Source: Novosphingobium sp. HII-3 (GTDB taxonomy: Bacteria; Pseudomonadota; Alphaproteobacteria; Sphingomonadales; Sphingomonadaceae). Taken from it: 64,000 nucleotides of DNA. The stretch spans positions 372,001 to 436,000 of the forward strand of contig NZ_PPSM01000014.1 of assembly GCF_002916655.1 (NCBI RefSeq). The letters are read 5' to 3'. Below are positions 42,451 through 52,563 of this stretch, piece after piece. The notes beneath the pieces are model-generated. The model ran no database searches, was not told the origin of the DNA, and was given only the letters and a program-made list of their open reading frames with translations. The translations under genes were made by a program, and so were the position numbers. Each line of letters starts with the position of its first letter. Within the stretch, counting starts at the first letter, position 1.

Positions 42451-43794
42451 GTGATCGTCTCCCCTGTATTCGCCGGCAAGCGGTACGCGGTTCTGGGCCT
42501 CGCGCGGTCGGGCCTGGCTGCGGCCTCCGCGCTGGTCGAGAGCGGGGCCCATGTCATGGCCTGGGACAGCAGGGACGAAGCGCGCCAGCAGCTTTGCGAG
42601 TGGACGCAGTGTGGCAAGGTGGAACTGGCGGATCCCGCCACCGCCGACCTGACCGGCTATGACGGCATCGTCGTATCGCCGGGCATCCCGCTCAACCGCC
42701 ACCCCATTTCCGAAGCCGCCGCCCGCGCCGGGGTTCCTCTTATCGGGGACATCGAACTGTTCGCGCTGGCGCGGGAGAGCCTGCCGGCGCACCGCGTGGT
42801 CGGCATTACCGGTACCAACGGCAAATCGACCACGACCTCGCTCGTCTGTCATCTGCTCGAGACAGCGGGCGTGATCGCGCGCGCCAGCGGCAACATCGGG
42901 GTGCCGGTGCTCGGCACGGATCCGCTGCCTGCCGGCGGGGTCTACGTGCTCGAACTGTCGAGCTATCAGATCGACATCACCGAGAGCCTCGATTGCGACG
43001 TGGCGGCGCTGCTCAACATCACGCCGGATCACCTGGACCGCTACGCGAGCTTCGAAGCCTACGCGGCGTCCAAGGCGCGCCTCTTCGAGATGCAGACGCG
43101 TGAGCGATCCGCCGTCTTCGGCACAAGCGACAAGGAAACGCGCGCCATTGCGCATATCGAGGCGGCGCGCCGTGCGCCTGGGCTCGTGCGCCTTGTCGAC
43201 GGAACGGATCTGGCGGGCCTGCAGAAGGAATGGCCTTCGCTCCAGGGACCGCACAACCTGCAGAACGCCGCCATCGCGGTCGCCATCGTGGAGGCGCTGG
43301 GCGTCAAAAAGGCGCAGTGGCGCAAGGGGATGCGCACCTTCAGCGGCCTGCCGCACCGGATGGAGCGTGTCGCGGTGGCGAATGGCGTCACTTACATCAA
43401 CGACAGCAAGGCCACGAATCCCGCATCGACCGCGCCTGCCATCGCGGCTTTCCCGCCCGATCCGGAACCCCGCATTCACTGGATCGTCGGCGGCCTTCCC
43501 AAGGGCGACAACCTGGACGAATGCGCGCCGTTCTTCGGGAACATCGCGGCGGCTTACACCATCGGCGACGCGGGACCGCTGTTTGCCGAAATCCTCGCGC
43601 CGCACACCCGGGTGCACCGTTCCGAAATGATGGCCGAGGCCATTCGTCAGGCCATGACGGAAGCCCGGCCGGGCGACATCGTGATGCTGTCCCCCGCCTG
43701 TGCCAGCTTCGACCAGTTCCGTGACTACGAGGCGCGGGGCCAGGCTTTTCGCCAGATCGTCGAGGCGCTGCTCGAACCGGAGGGACGGCCCTGA
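42451..43794 (+). CDS. murD: UDP-MurNAc-L-Ala:D-Glu ligase MurD
   Basis: 447 residues from GTG 42451. N-terminal dinucleotide-like fold (KRYAVLGLARSGLAAA), ATP loop GITGTNGKSTTTSLV, middle HNLQNAAIAVAIVEALG and C-terminal NDSKATNPASTAPAI. Cytoplasmic peptidoglycan precursor enzyme. Its stop overlaps ftsW by one base. Confidence 0.94.
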   Translation: MIVSPVFAGKRYAVLGLARSGLAAASALVESGAHVMAWDSRDEARQQLCEWTQCGKVELADPATADLTGYDGIVVSPGIPLNRHPISEAAARAGVPLIGDIELFALARESLPAHRVVGITGTNGKSTTTSLVCHLLETAGVIARASGNIGVPVLGTDPLPAGGVYVLELSSYQIDITESLDCDVAALLNITPDHLDRYASFEAYAASKARLFEMQTRERSAVFGTSDKETRAIAHIEAARRAPGLVRLVDGTDLAGLQKEWPSLQGPHNLQNAAIAVAIVEALGVKKAQWRKGMRTFSGLPHRMERVAVANGVTYINDSKATNPASTAPAIAAFPPDPEPRIHWIVGGLPKGDNLDECAPFFGNIAAAYTIGDAGPLFAEILAPHTRVHRSEMMAEAIRQAMTEARPGDIVMLSPACASFDQFRDYEARGQAFRQIVEALLEPEGRP

Positions 43795-44987
43795 TGGCGA
43801 CACTCGCACCCAATCCGGGCAGCACGCAGCGCTACAGTCGCAATCGCCGCAGCCAGCTTGCCATATGGTGGCAGGAGATAGACCGGACCACGCTGGTCCT
43901 CGTGCTGATCCTGATGGCGATCGGCGCGGTTGCCGTGGCGGCCGGCTCCCCCGCAAGCGCCAAGCGCCTCTCCACGTCGGCGGAGACGTTGCGTTCGCTG
44001 CACTTTTTCTACCTGCATATGCGCTGGCAGCTTCTTGGCCTGGTGGCGCTGTTCTGGGCTGCCAGCCTCACCAAGGAGAACGCGCGGCGCTTCGGCATCC
44101 TCCTGGCGGGAGCGATGCTGTTCGCCCTGGTGCTGGTGCCCGTCGTCGGCTCGGAAGTGAACGGTGCGCGCCGCTGGCTGCGTTTCGGTTTCTCGCTGCA
44201 GCCTTCCGAATTCCTGAAGTGCGGATTTCCGATACTGCTGGCGTGGATCGTGTCCTGGCGGACCCGCGATCCGCAGATCCCGGTGGTCGGCATCTGCTTC
44301 GGCCTGATGGGCGTCCTTGGCCTCTTGCTCATGTTACAGCCGGATTTCGGATCGACCATGCTGTTCGGCTGCGCCTTCATGGTTCTTATCCTGCTGTCTG
44401 GCATCGACGTGAAGCGCATCGCAATGTTCGTCGGCGGAGGCGTGCTGGGCATCGTCCTGATGTACTTCACGTACGACAACGGCCGGAACCGCATCGACAA
44501 CTTCCTGTTCGGCGGCTCCGCCTTCGATCAGGTCGACCTTGCTCAGCGCACCCTGCTGAACGGCGGCTGGACGGGGCTCGGCTTCTGGATGGGCACCCGC
44601 AAGATGGCGCTCCCCGAAGCGCACACCGACTACATCTTCTCAGTCATCGGTGAAGAGTTCGGTCTGCTGTCGTGCATGGTGATCGTCATGGTCTACATCG
44701 CGATCCTCGTGAGAGTGATCCTGCGCCTCGTGGAAGAGGAAGACCTGTTCACCGTCCTCGCCGCGTCCGGGTTCGCCGCGCAGTTCGGCGCGCAGGCGTT
44801 CATCAACATCCTGGTCAACCTGCAGCTCTTTCCGTCCAAGGGCATGACCCTGCCGCTGATCAGCTACGGCGGATCGTCGACGGTGGCGATGTGCCTCAGC
44901 ATGGGCCTGCTGCTGGCTGTGACCCGGCGCAATCCGTTCATCCAGCGCGAGAAGTTCACGCTGCGCGCCATCGGAGACCTTCCATGA
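43794..44987 (+). CDS. ftsW: Septal peptidoglycan glycosyltransferase FtsW
   Basis: SEDS-family polymerase partner of FtsI. 397 residues, about ten membrane helices after a short polar N-terminus. Conserved pieces: [27 protein letters not shown] and [14 protein letters not shown]. Overlaps murG by 4 nt. Confidence 0.95.
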   Translation: MATLAPNPGSTQRYSRNRRSQLAIWWQEIDRTTLVLVLILMAIGAVAVAAGSPASAKRLSTSAETLRSLHFFYLHMRWQLLGLVALFWAASLTKENARRFGILLAGAMLFALVLVPVVGSEVNGARRWLRFGFSLQPSEFLKCGFPILLAWIVSWRTRDPQIPVVGICFGLMGVLGLLLMLQPDFGSTMLFGCAFMVLILLSGIDVKRIAMFVGGGVLGIVLMYFTYDNGRNRIDNFLFGGSAFDQVDLAQRTLLNGGWTGLGFWMGTRKMALPEAHTDYIFSVIGEEFGLLSCMVIVMVYIAILVRVILRLVEEEDLFTVLAASGFAAQFGAQAFINILVNLQLFPSKGMTLPLISYGGSSTVAMCLSMGLLLAVTRRNPFIQREKFTLRAIGDLP

Positions 44988-46243
44988 GCCAGGTTTCCCG
45001 CCATTACGTTCTGGCCGCGGGCGGAACGGGCGGACACCTCATCCCGGCCTTCGCCCTTGCCGCCGAACTCCACGCGCGGGGCCATCATGTCGCGCTGGTG
45101 ACGGACCAGCGCGGCGCCGCCATTCCGGGCAAGCCTTCCTACCTCACCACGCACGTCCTGCCGCCGGGCCGCATCGCGGGCAAGAACCCGTTGAACTGGC
45201 TCAAAGGTGCCAAAGGCGTGTACGACGGGCGGCGCATGGCGCTGCGCCTGTTCGAAAGCTTCCAGCCCTCGGCGGTGATCGGCTTCGGCGGCTACCCCGC
45301 TTTGCCGACGCTCCTGGCGGCGCGATCCGCCAAGCTGCCGACGATCCTGCACGAGCAGAACTCGGTGCTGGGCCGGGTGAACCGCTTCTTCGCCGCCAAG
45401 GTCGATGCGATCGCCACCTCCGCCGAGCGGACGGAGCGTCTCGATCCCGCGCTGGCGGGCAAGGTGACCCTCGTCGGCAATCCGGTGCGGGACGACGTGC
45501 TGAAGCTGCGCGACCAGCCTTTTCCCGAGTTCACCGAGGACAGCCTGTTCCGCATCCTCGTCACGGGCGGCAGCCAGGGCGCGCGGGTGCTCTCGGAAGT
45601 GGTGCCCGATGGCCTGGCTATGCTTCCGCCCGCCCTGCGCTCACGCCTGCAGGTGATCCAGCAGGCCCGCGCCGAGGACATCGAGCGCGTGCGCGAGCGC
45701 TATGCGGCGCACGGCATCCCGGCCGAGCTGGCGACTTACTTCGAGAACATGGCCGAGCGACTTGCCAGTGCGCACCTGTTCATCGGCCGCTCCGGCGCGT
45801 CCACGATCGCGGAGCTGACTGCGGTCGGCCGTCCGGCGATCCTCATCCCGCTTCCCTACGCCACGGACGACCACCAGAGCGCGAACGCGCGCGAGATGGT
45901 GGCGGGCGGGGGCGCGCGCGTGATCCGTCAGCCGGCGATCACCACGGAGGATCCGCACGCCTACAAGGGCGACAAGCGCAACGCCCTGCTGAAGGAGCAG
46001 GGCGAAATTCACCAGAAGATGGCCAAGGACCTGTGCCTGCAGATCCAGGCCATCGCGCAGCGCCCCGAGACGCTGGCCAATGCGGCGCACGCCTCGTGGA
46101 ACTGCGGCTATCCCAATGCCGCGAAAGATCTGGCCGATCTCGTGGAGAGCTTCGGCGCGGCTCCGATCATGGATGTAATCAGAATGGAAAAGAAGCCCGC
46201 TCCCAAGAGCGGCGAAGCGCTTGCCGTGGGGACCGCGAAGTGA
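44984..46243 (+). CDS. murG: UDP-GlcNAc transferase MurG
   Basis: Converts lipid I to lipid II at the inner face of the membrane. 419 residues from ATG 44984. Glycine loops [16 protein letters not shown] and [12 protein letters not shown], then [21 protein letters not shown]. Longer than the usual ~360: a C-terminal tail rich in Lys/Ala ([17 protein letters not shown]) plus a helical insert. Coupled to ftsW and murC by 4-nt overlaps. Confidence 0.93.
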   Translation: MSQVSRHYVLAAGGTGGHLIPAFALAAELHARGHHVALVTDQRGAAIPGKPSYLTTHVLPPGRIAGKNPLNWLKGAKGVYDGRRMALRLFESFQPSAVIGFGGYPALPTLLAARSAKLPTILHEQNSVLGRVNRFFAAKVDAIATSAERTERLDPALAGKVTLVGNPVRDDVLKLRDQPFPEFTEDSLFRILVTGGSQGARVLSEVVPDGLAMLPPALRSRLQVIQQARAEDIERVRERYAAHGIPAELATYFENMAERLASAHLFIGRSGASTIAELTAVGRPAILIPLPYATDDHQSANAREMVAGGGARVIRQPAITTEDPHAYKGDKRNALLKEQGEIHQKMAKDLCLQIQAIAQRPETLANAAHASWNCGYPNAAKDLADLVESFGAAPIMDVIRMEKKPAPKSGEALAVGTAK

Positions 46244-47661
46244 AGGGTGTCGGCACCGAAATCGGGACGATCCACTTCGTCGGCATCGGCGGCATCGGCA
46301 TGTCCGGCATCGCCGAAGTCATGCATAACCTCGGCTATTCGGTGCAGGGCAGCGACATCGCGGAAGGCTATGTCATCGAAGGCCTGCGCCAGCGGGGCAT
46401 CAAGGTGATGATCGGCCACGCGGCCGAGAACGTGGAAGGCGCGGCGGTCGTCGTCACCTCCACGGCGGTGAAGCGTGAGAATCCCGAAGTGGTCTATGCC
46501 CTGGAGCACCGCATCCCGGTGGTCCGCCGGGCCGAGATGCTCGCCGAACTGATGCGCCTGAAGAACACCGTCGCGGTGGCCGGCACGCACGGCAAGACCA
46601 CGACGACTTCGATGGTGGCCGCGCTGCTGGACGCCGGCGGCGTCGATCCGACGGTCATCAACGGCGGGATCATCAACTCCTACGGCTCGAACGCCCGCCT
46701 GGGCGCGTCCGACTGGATGGTGGTCGAGGCGGACGAGAGCGACGGTTCATTCCTTCGTCTCGACGGCACCATCGCTGTCGTCACTAACATCGACCCCGAG
46801 CATCTCGATCACTACGGTTCGTTCGATCGCGTGAAGGAGAGCTTCGTCGAGTTCATCGAGAACGTGCCGTTCTACGGCGCGGCGCTCCTGTGCATCGACC
46901 ACCCGGAAGTTCAGGCGATCATCCCCAAGGTGCGCGACCGCCGCGTCGTCACCTACGGCTTCTCGGCGCAGGCCGACATCCGGGGCGAGAACGTGACGCC
47001 GATCCCGGGCGGCAACCGCTTCGATGTGGCGCTGCGCCAGCGTGACGGCTCATTCCGCCGCATCGAAGGCATCGAACTGCCGATGCCCGGCCGCCATAAC
47101 GTGCAGAACGCGCTGGCGGCCGTCGGCGTCGCGGTGGAGATGGGCTGCTCGGACGCGTGCATCCGCACCGGCTTCTCCAAGTTCGGCGGTGTGAAGCGCC
47201 GGTTCACCAAGGTCGGCGAGGTGGAGGTGGACGGCGGCACCGCCAGCGTGATCGACGACTACGGGCATCATCCGGTCGAGATCCGCGCGGTACTCGCCGC
47301 GGCGCGCGAAGGCGTGAAGGGCCGGGTCATCGCGGTGGTGCAGCCGCACCGCTTCACGCGCCTGCGCGATCACATGGAAGACTTCCAGGCGGCCTTCAAC
47401 GACGCCGACGTGGTCTATGCCGCGCCCGTCTATACCGCTGGCGAGCAGCCGATCGAGGGCATCGACAGCGCGGCCATGGTGGCCGGGATGAAGGCGCGCG
47501 GTCATCGTTCGGCCCAGGTCGTTGCGGGTCCCGAAGAGCTGGCGGAGGTTCTGGCGACCTCGATCCAGCGGGGCGACATGGTCGTCTGCCTCGGTGCCGG
47601 TGACATCACGAAGTGGGCGGCGGGTCTTGCCGACGCGATCCGCGCCCGGAGGGTCGGGTGA
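46240..47661 (+). CDS. murC: UDP-MurNAc:L-alanine ligase MurC
   Basis: 473 residues from GTG 46240. Rossmann opening [20 protein letters not shown] loop [15 protein letters not shown], catalytic-centre [14 protein letters not shown]. First ligase of stem-peptide synthesis. Overlaps murG and murB by 4 nt each. Confidence 0.95.
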   Translation: MKGVGTEIGTIHFVGIGGIGMSGIAEVMHNLGYSVQGSDIAEGYVIEGLRQRGIKVMIGHAAENVEGAAVVVTSTAVKRENPEVVYALEHRIPVVRRAEMLAELMRLKNTVAVAGTHGKTTTTSMVAALLDAGGVDPTVINGGIINSYGSNARLGASDWMVVEADESDGSFLRLDGTIAVVTNIDPEHLDHYGSFDRVKESFVEFIENVPFYGAALLCIDHPEVQAIIPKVRDRRVVTYGFSAQADIRGENVTPIPGGNRFDVALRQRDGSFRRIEGIELPMPGRHNVQNALAAVGVAVEMGCSDACIRTGFSKFGGVKRRFTKVGEVEVDGGTASVIDDYGHHPVEIRAVLAAAREGVKGRVIAVVQPHRFTRLRDHMEDFQAAFNDADVVYAAPVYTAGEQPIEGIDSAAMVAGMKARGHRSAQVVAGPEELAEVLATSIQRGDMVVCLGAGDITKWAAGLADAIRARRVG

Positions 47662-48557
47662 GCCTTACGTTCGATCAGGCGGCTGTCCGGGGCAAGCTGA
47701 CGGCCGACGCGCCGCTGGCCCCGCTCGTCTGGTTCAAGGCGGGCGGCCATGCGGAGTGGCTGTTCGAACCGAAGGATCTCGCTGACCTGCAGGACTTCCT
47801 GCGCGCCCTGGACCCGGCGGTGCCGGTCATGGCGCTTGGCCTTGGCTCCAACATGATCGTGCGCGAGGGCGGTGTGCCCGGCGTGGTAATCCGGCTGGGC
47901 AAGGCCTTCGCGAAGGTGGCCCGTCTGGACGGCGAGACGCTGGACTGCGGCGGCGGCGCCTCAGGCATCCTCGTCTCCTCCACGGCGCGGGACGAAGGCA
48001 TCGCGGGGCTAGAGTTCCTGCGCTCGATCCCGGGCACCGTCGGCGGCTTCGTGCGGATGAACGGCGGCGCTTACGGGGGTGAGGTCAAGGACATCCTGGT
48101 GGACTGCGACGTGGTGCTGCGTTCGGGCGAACTTGTGACGCTGGGCAACGCGGATCTCGGCTACACCTACCGCCATTCGGAACTGCCCGAAGGCGCGGTC
48201 GTCGTGGCTGCACGCTTCAAAGGGCGCCCCGGAGAGCCCGCCGCCATCCAGGCCGAGATGGATCGCATCTCCGCCGCCCGCGAGGCAAGCCAGCCGCTGC
48301 GGTCGAAGACGGGCGGGTCGACTTTCAAGAATCCCGAGGGCCATGCCGCGTGGAAGCTGGTGGACGAGGCGGGCTGCCGTGGCCTGACGCTGGGCGGCGC
48401 GCAGGTGAGCGAGAAGCACACCAACTTCCTCCTCAACACCGGTGATGCCACGAGCGACGATATCGAAGGCCTCGGCGAAGAAGTGCGGCGCCGGGTCAAG
48501 GACCATTCCGGTGTCGAACTCGAATGGGAAATCCAGCGGGTAGGCCGCCGCCCATGA
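47658..48557 (+). CDS. murB: UDP-N-acetylenolpyruvoylglucosamine reductase MurB
   Basis: 299 residues from GTG 47658. FAD-binding pieces [19 protein letters not shown] and [20 protein letters not shown], catalytic region [17 protein letters not shown] and [14 protein letters not shown], the type I MurB pattern. Overlaps the following DUF4262 gene by 4 nt. Confidence 0.94.
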   Translation: MSLTFDQAAVRGKLTADAPLAPLVWFKAGGHAEWLFEPKDLADLQDFLRALDPAVPVMALGLGSNMIVREGGVPGVVIRLGKAFAKVARLDGETLDCGGGASGILVSSTARDEGIAGLEFLRSIPGTVGGFVRMNGGAYGGEVKDILVDCDVVLRSGELVTLGNADLGYTYRHSELPEGAVVVAARFKGRPGEPAAIQAEMDRISAAREASQPLRSKTGGSTFKNPEGHAAWKLVDEAGCRGLTLGGAQVSEKHTNFLLNTGDATSDDIEGLGEEVRRRVKDHSGVELEWEIQRVGRRP

Positions 48558-49060
48558 GGGACGACCGCCTCTCCCGCCTTGAGCAGCAGATCATCGACAA
48601 CGTCGAGGAGTTCGGCTGTCACATCACCGTCGTCACCCCGCCCGACGAACTGGATGAGGACGAGGGCGAGGAGCGCTTTGCCTATTCCGTCGGCTTTCCG
48701 CTGACGGTCGACCAGCCCGAAGTGATCGTGTTCGGCTTCTCGACCGAACTTTCGGCGGCCGTCATCAACGGCGTCCTCGACATGTGCCGCGAAGGCCTGG
48801 TGCTGGAGGACTGGAAGGTCATCGACGGCCTGCTCAAGGGGCATCGCTGCATGGTTCGCGAAGTCGAGCCGGACTGCCTGATCCCGCACTATTTCAATTC
48901 GGCGATGTGGTTCGCCGAGCATGAGGGCGACCTGATGACGCGGGCGATGCAGATCGTCTGGCCCGGCGTCGACGACGGCCTCTTCCCCTGGGACAAGGGC
49001 TGCTCCCAAGCGGTCCGTGACCTGCAAACCCCGCTTTACCGAACGAGTCTGAATTCATGA
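48554..49060 (+). CDS. DUF4262 domain protein inside the dcw cluster
   Basis: 168 residues from ATG 48554. The DUF4262 pattern appears as IIDNVEEFGCHITVVTPPDE, then FAYSVGFPLTVDQPEVIVFGF (given as FAYSVGF and PEVIVFGF) and a C-terminal QIVWPGVDDGLFPWD. Function unknown; the domain is usually found in isolated genes. Here it is coupled by 4-nt overlaps to murB and ddl, so it is made along with the wall enzymes. No catalytic motif recognised. Confidence 0.8.
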   Translation: MRDDRLSRLEQQIIDNVEEFGCHITVVTPPDELDEDEGEERFAYSVGFPLTVDQPEVIVFGFSTELSAAVINGVLDMCREGLVLEDWKVIDGLLKGHRCMVREVEPDCLIPHYFNSAMWFAEHEGDLMTRAMQIVWPGVDDGLFPWDKGCSQAVRDLQTPLYRTSLNS

Positions 49061-50010
49061 GCCTCAAGCCCCTTCACGTCGCGGTCCTGATGGGCGGTTG
49101 GTCGAGCGAACGCCCCGTGTCGCTGATGAGCGGCGAAGGCGTGGCCAAGGCTCTGGAGTCCAAGGGTCACAGGGTCACGCGCATCGACATGGATCGCGAA
49201 GTCGCGCTGCGCCTTGCCGAGGCGAAGCCGGACGTCGTGTTCAACGCGCTGCACGGCGCGCCCGGTGAAGACGGTACGGTGCAAGGCATGATGGACCTGA
49301 TGGGTCTCACTTACACCCATTCCGGTCTGGCGACTTCGGTGATCGCGATCGACAAGGAACTGACCAAGCAGGCGCTCGTGCCGCATGGCGTGCCGATGCC
49401 TGGCGGGCGTGTGGTCAAAAGCGCGGACATTCACGAGCGCGATCCCCTGCCGCGCCCCTATGTGCTCAAGCCCGTGAACGAGGGCTCGTCCGTCGGCGTC
49501 GCCATCGTCACGGCCGAAGGCAACTACGGCAATCCCATCGCGCGCGGCGCAAAGGGGCCGTGGCAGGAGTTCGATGAACTGCTGGCCGAGCCTTACATCC
49601 GCGGGCGCGAACTGACGACGGCGGTGATTGGCGACCGGGCCTTGCTGGTCACCGAGCTCAAGCCCAAGTCCGGCTTCTACGATTTCGATTCCAAGTATAC
49701 GGACGGGATGACGGAGCACGTCTGCCCGGCCGAGATCCCGGACGCGATCACCCAGGCCTGCAAGGACATCGCCCTTCGTGCGCACCAGTTGCTGGGTTGC
49801 AAGGGCACCAGCCGCTCGGACTTTCGCTGGGATGACACGCAGGGTATCGAAGGGCTGTTCCTGCTGGAAGTGAACACCCAGCCCGGCATGACACCCCTGA
49901 GCCTCGTTCCCGAACAGGCACGCGCCTGCGGCATGGAGTATCCGGAACTCGTCGAGGCGATCATCGCAGAAGCGCTCGCGGATGCCCAGGCAAAGGCCGA
50001 GACCTCATGA
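49057..50010 (+). CDS. ddl: D-alanine--D-alanine ligase
   Basis: ATP-grasp ligase making D-Ala-D-Ala for MurF. 317 residues. VLMGGWSSERPVSLMSG opening, YTHSGLATSVIAIDK, KPVNEGSSVGV and the metal-binding LLEVNTQPGMTPLSL. Coupled to the DUF4262 gene and ftsQ by 4-nt overlaps. Confidence 0.95.
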   Translation: MSLKPLHVAVLMGGWSSERPVSLMSGEGVAKALESKGHRVTRIDMDREVALRLAEAKPDVVFNALHGAPGEDGTVQGMMDLMGLTYTHSGLATSVIAIDKELTKQALVPHGVPMPGGRVVKSADIHERDPLPRPYVLKPVNEGSSVGVAIVTAEGNYGNPIARGAKGPWQEFDELLAEPYIRGRELTTAVIGDRALLVTELKPKSGFYDFDSKYTDGMTEHVCPAEIPDAITQACKDIALRAHQLLGCKGTSRSDFRWDDTQGIEGLFLLEVNTQPGMTPLSLVPEQARACGMEYPELVEAIIAEALADAQAKAETS

Positions 50011-50960
50011 GCCAGACCATCCGGCGCAAGGCCACCACCGCACGCAAGGCCGCCGCCGCGCAAGGGGCGCAGCGCAAAGTGCGCGCCGCGAAGGCACGGA
50101 CGGGCTCGGCGATGGACATGATCATGGCCTGGCTGCCGTTTTCGGAAAGCCAGCTGCACAGGATCTTCCTTGTCGCGATCCTCGGCGGGGCGGCGGCACT
50201 GGTCTGCGTCGTGGCGAGTTTCGCCGGCCTGCCGACCCTTGCCGGGCACCAGATGGCCCTCGTCGCCGGCCAGACCGGCTTCGAGGTGAAACGCGTCGAA
50301 GTGCGCGGCGTCAAGAACATCAACGAGCTCAAGGTCTACGAGAAGGCGCTGGCCGAACGCGACCGGGCGATGCCGCTGGTGGATATCGAAGGGCTGCGGC
50401 AGGACCTGCTCGGCCTGTCCTGGGTCAAGGATGCACGCGTGTCGCGCCAGCTGCCTGACACACTCGTCATCGACATCGTGGAGCGTGAACCCCACGCCGT
50501 CCTGCGCAAGGCGGATCGCTTCGTGCTGATCGACGAGACCGGGCATGAGCTGGAAGCCGTCAGCCGCAGGAATGCGGGTGGCAAACTGATCGTTTCCGGT
50601 CCCGGCGCGGGACAGCAGGTCATCGCACTGGGCAAGATGCTGGAGGCCGCGCCCGCCATGAAGCCCCGGGTGGCCGAGGCGGAATGGATCGGCAATCGCC
50701 GGTGGAACCTGACGTTCCAGTCCGGGCAGGTCCTGGCCCTGCCGGAGGGCGAGAGCGCTTCAGCCAGCGCACTCGTCACGTTTGCGCGGCTTGACGGCAC
50801 CAACCGCCTCATCGGCGGCAAGGTGACGGCGTTCGACATGCGGGCCAAGGACCGCATCTACCTGCGCGTGCCGGAGCAGGACGGGCAGGAACTGGCGCTC
50901 AAGGCCGGCGCCGTCCCGCGCACGGGGGCGAGCGCAAGCAGTGGTGGGGAAGAACAGTGA
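50007..50960 (+). CDS. ftsQ: Cell division protein FtsQ
   Basis: 317 residues. Lys/Ala/Arg-rich cytoplasmic N-terminus of about 50 residues, one membrane helix at about 54-75, POTRA domain (FEVKRVEVRGVKNINELKV; LSWVKDARVSRQLPDTLVI) and the beta domain. Divisome assembly protein. Ends about 16 nt before the ftsA start. Confidence 0.92.
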   Translation: MSQTIRRKATTARKAAAAQGAQRKVRAAKARTGSAMDMIMAWLPFSESQLHRIFLVAILGGAAALVCVVASFAGLPTLAGHQMALVAGQTGFEVKRVEVRGVKNINELKVYEKALAERDRAMPLVDIEGLRQDLLGLSWVKDARVSRQLPDTLVIDIVEREPHAVLRKADRFVLIDETGHELEAVSRRNAGGKLIVSGPGAGQQVIALGKMLEAAPAMKPRVAEAEWIGNRRWNLTFQSGQVLALPEGESASASALVTFARLDGTNRLIGGKVTAFDMRAKDRIYLRVPEQDGQELALKAGAVPRTGASASSGGEEQ

Positions 50961-50976
50961 TGAGGGGCACGCGCTG

Positions 50977-52257
50977 ATGGCCAACCAACGCATTACCCGC
51001 GTGTTCGGGGCGGTGAATATTGGCTCGTTTCGGATCTCCGCGATCGTCGCCGGGATCAACGAGGTGGGGGACATGGTGGTGCTGGGCTCCGGCCACCGCG
51101 CCAGCCAGGGCATCAAGCGCGGCTACGTCACGGACATGGCGGCAGCGACTTACGCCGTGCGCGACGCAATTGATCGGGCTGAGAAGATGGCCGACACCGC
51201 CGTGCAGAAGGTGTGGATCGGCTGCTCCGGCGCCGGGCTTGCCAGCCGCATCGACCAGTTCGACGCGGAGATCGGCGGCCGCCGGATCGAGCAGGAGGAC
51301 ATCGACCAGCTCCTGATCTCGGCCAAGGACGTGATCCAGCCTGACGGGCGCATGGTGCTGCACGCCCAACCCGCGCAATACCGGCTCGACGGCGCGCATG
51401 GCGTGGGCAACCCGAAGGGCCTTCATGCCGAGCGACTTGGCGTCGACATCCACATCATGCTGGCGGACGGCGCGCCTATCCGCAACCTCACCGAAGCGGT
51501 GCAGTCGGCCCACCTGGAGGTCGAGGCGGTGGTCGGCTCTCCGATCGCCGCAGGCCAGGCCTGCCTTTCGCCGGAGGAGCGCGACCTTGGTGTCGCGCTC
51601 GTCGAATTCGGCGGAGAGGTGACCAACGTCGCGATCTACGAGCAGGGCATGCTCAAGGACATGATGTCGATCCCGATGGGATCGGCCGACATCACCGACG
51701 CCATCGCCTCGGCGTTCGGCATTCGCCGCTTTCAGGCCGAGCGGCTGAAGTGCGTCAACGGCTCCGCCATCGCCAGCCCGCACGACCACCGCGAGATGAT
51801 CCCCGTCAACGCTCCGGGCGAGGAGGGCACTGGCCCCATCGCCCGGCATGCGGACGACAAGAACCGCATCCCCCGTGCCGAGCTGATCGGCGTCATCACC
51901 GGTCAGCTGGGCACACTGATGGAGGAGGTGAACAAGGCGCTCAAGACGATGCGCTTCACCGGCCAGCGCGCCAAGCAGGTGGTATTCACCGGCGGCGGCG
52001 CGGAGCTTGTGGGCCTTGCCGACTACGCCCAGGCGGCTATCGGCAAGCCCGTGCGCATCGGCCGGGTGCCGCACCTTTCCGGGCTCGCCGAGGCGCACGT
52101 CAAGCCGGGCTTCTCGACCCTTGCCGGGCTCGTCCTCTACGCCGCCGCGGATCCGGTCGACATCCGCGCGATGGGGCGCAACCACACCCGCACGATCCGG
52201 CTGGGCAAGTTTGGCATGGTGGGCCGCGTCTATCAGGCGTTGCGGGAGTATTTCTGA
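50977..52257 (+). CDS. ftsA: Cell division protein FtsA
   Basis: Actin-like protein tethering FtsZ to the membrane. 426 residues from ATG 50977. Phosphate-1 loop reads VFGAVNIGSFRISA, with Asn14 where most FtsA proteins have Asp or Glu; the SHS2 1C domain and GGGAELVGLADYA adenosine loop are present. C-terminal membrane helix GRVYQALREYF is intact. A strong terminator follows, separating it from ftsZ. Confidence 0.94.
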   Translation: MANQRITRVFGAVNIGSFRISAIVAGINEVGDMVVLGSGHRASQGIKRGYVTDMAAATYAVRDAIDRAEKMADTAVQKVWIGCSGAGLASRIDQFDAEIGGRRIEQEDIDQLLISAKDVIQPDGRMVLHAQPAQYRLDGAHGVGNPKGLHAERLGVDIHIMLADGAPIRNLTEAVQSAHLEVEAVVGSPIAAGQACLSPEERDLGVALVEFGGEVTNVAIYEQGMLKDMMSIPMGSADITDAIASAFGIRRFQAERLKCVNGSAIASPHDHREMIPVNAPGEEGTGPIARHADDKNRIPRAELIGVITGQLGTLMEEVNKALKTMRFTGQRAKQVVFTGGGAELVGLADYAQAAIGKPVRIGRVPHLSGLAEAHVKPGFSTLAGLVLYAAADPVDIRAMGRNHTRTIRLGKFGMVGRVYQALREYF

Positions 52258-52288
52258 GCGCGATGAACGGTCCTGCGTCCTTCGCCGT

Positions 52289-52353
52289 AACGGCCGCCGG
52301 CGCAGCGCCGCGCGGGCAGCCGCACCGGCGGCGCCGTTCTTTCTTTTTCTTTC
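52289..52353 (+). terminator. Rho-independent terminator between ftsA and ftsZ
   Basis: Arms AACGGC-CGCCGG (52289-52300) and CCGGCG-GC-GCCGTT (52325-52338) with a GC bulge, followed by a long T-rich tract (52337-52353). It lies 32 bp after ftsA and should end most dcw transcription before ftsZ. Confidence 0.8.
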
Positions 52354-52563
52354 ATTCACATGCCGCGCGCCCACCGGAACGAACCGTGTTCGGGAGCGCT
52401 GCGGACCAGCCGTGCAACCCGGGGGACCAACGCGCGCAAAGTGGCGGAATTCCCGGCTTTGGCTGTGGACAAAGGTCTATGATCCTTTGCCTAGACGAAT
52501 CGAAGCGTGCAATCAGAGTGGTCAAGAGATTTTCTTCGCGCGACGTGTCTGCAGGAGAGCGAA
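52354..52563 (+). promoter_or_regulatory. ftsZ promoter region
   Basis: 210 bp between the terminator and ftsZ. It holds TGTGGACAA (52464-52472), the reverse of a DnaA-box-like TTGTCCACA, then TATGAT at 52478-52483 as a possible -10. A clear -35 at proper spacing and CtrA sites were not found. GGAGAG precedes the ftsZ ATG. Confidence 0.45.

Noticed and set aside
41212..43956. A 900-codon minus-strand open frame through mraY and murD
   Set aside because: It lies antisense to conserved essential genes and is full of Arg/His/Gln repeats typical of shadow frames.
52354..52563. CtrA binding site before ftsZ
   Set aside because: No TTAA-N7-TTAA pattern was found in the region.
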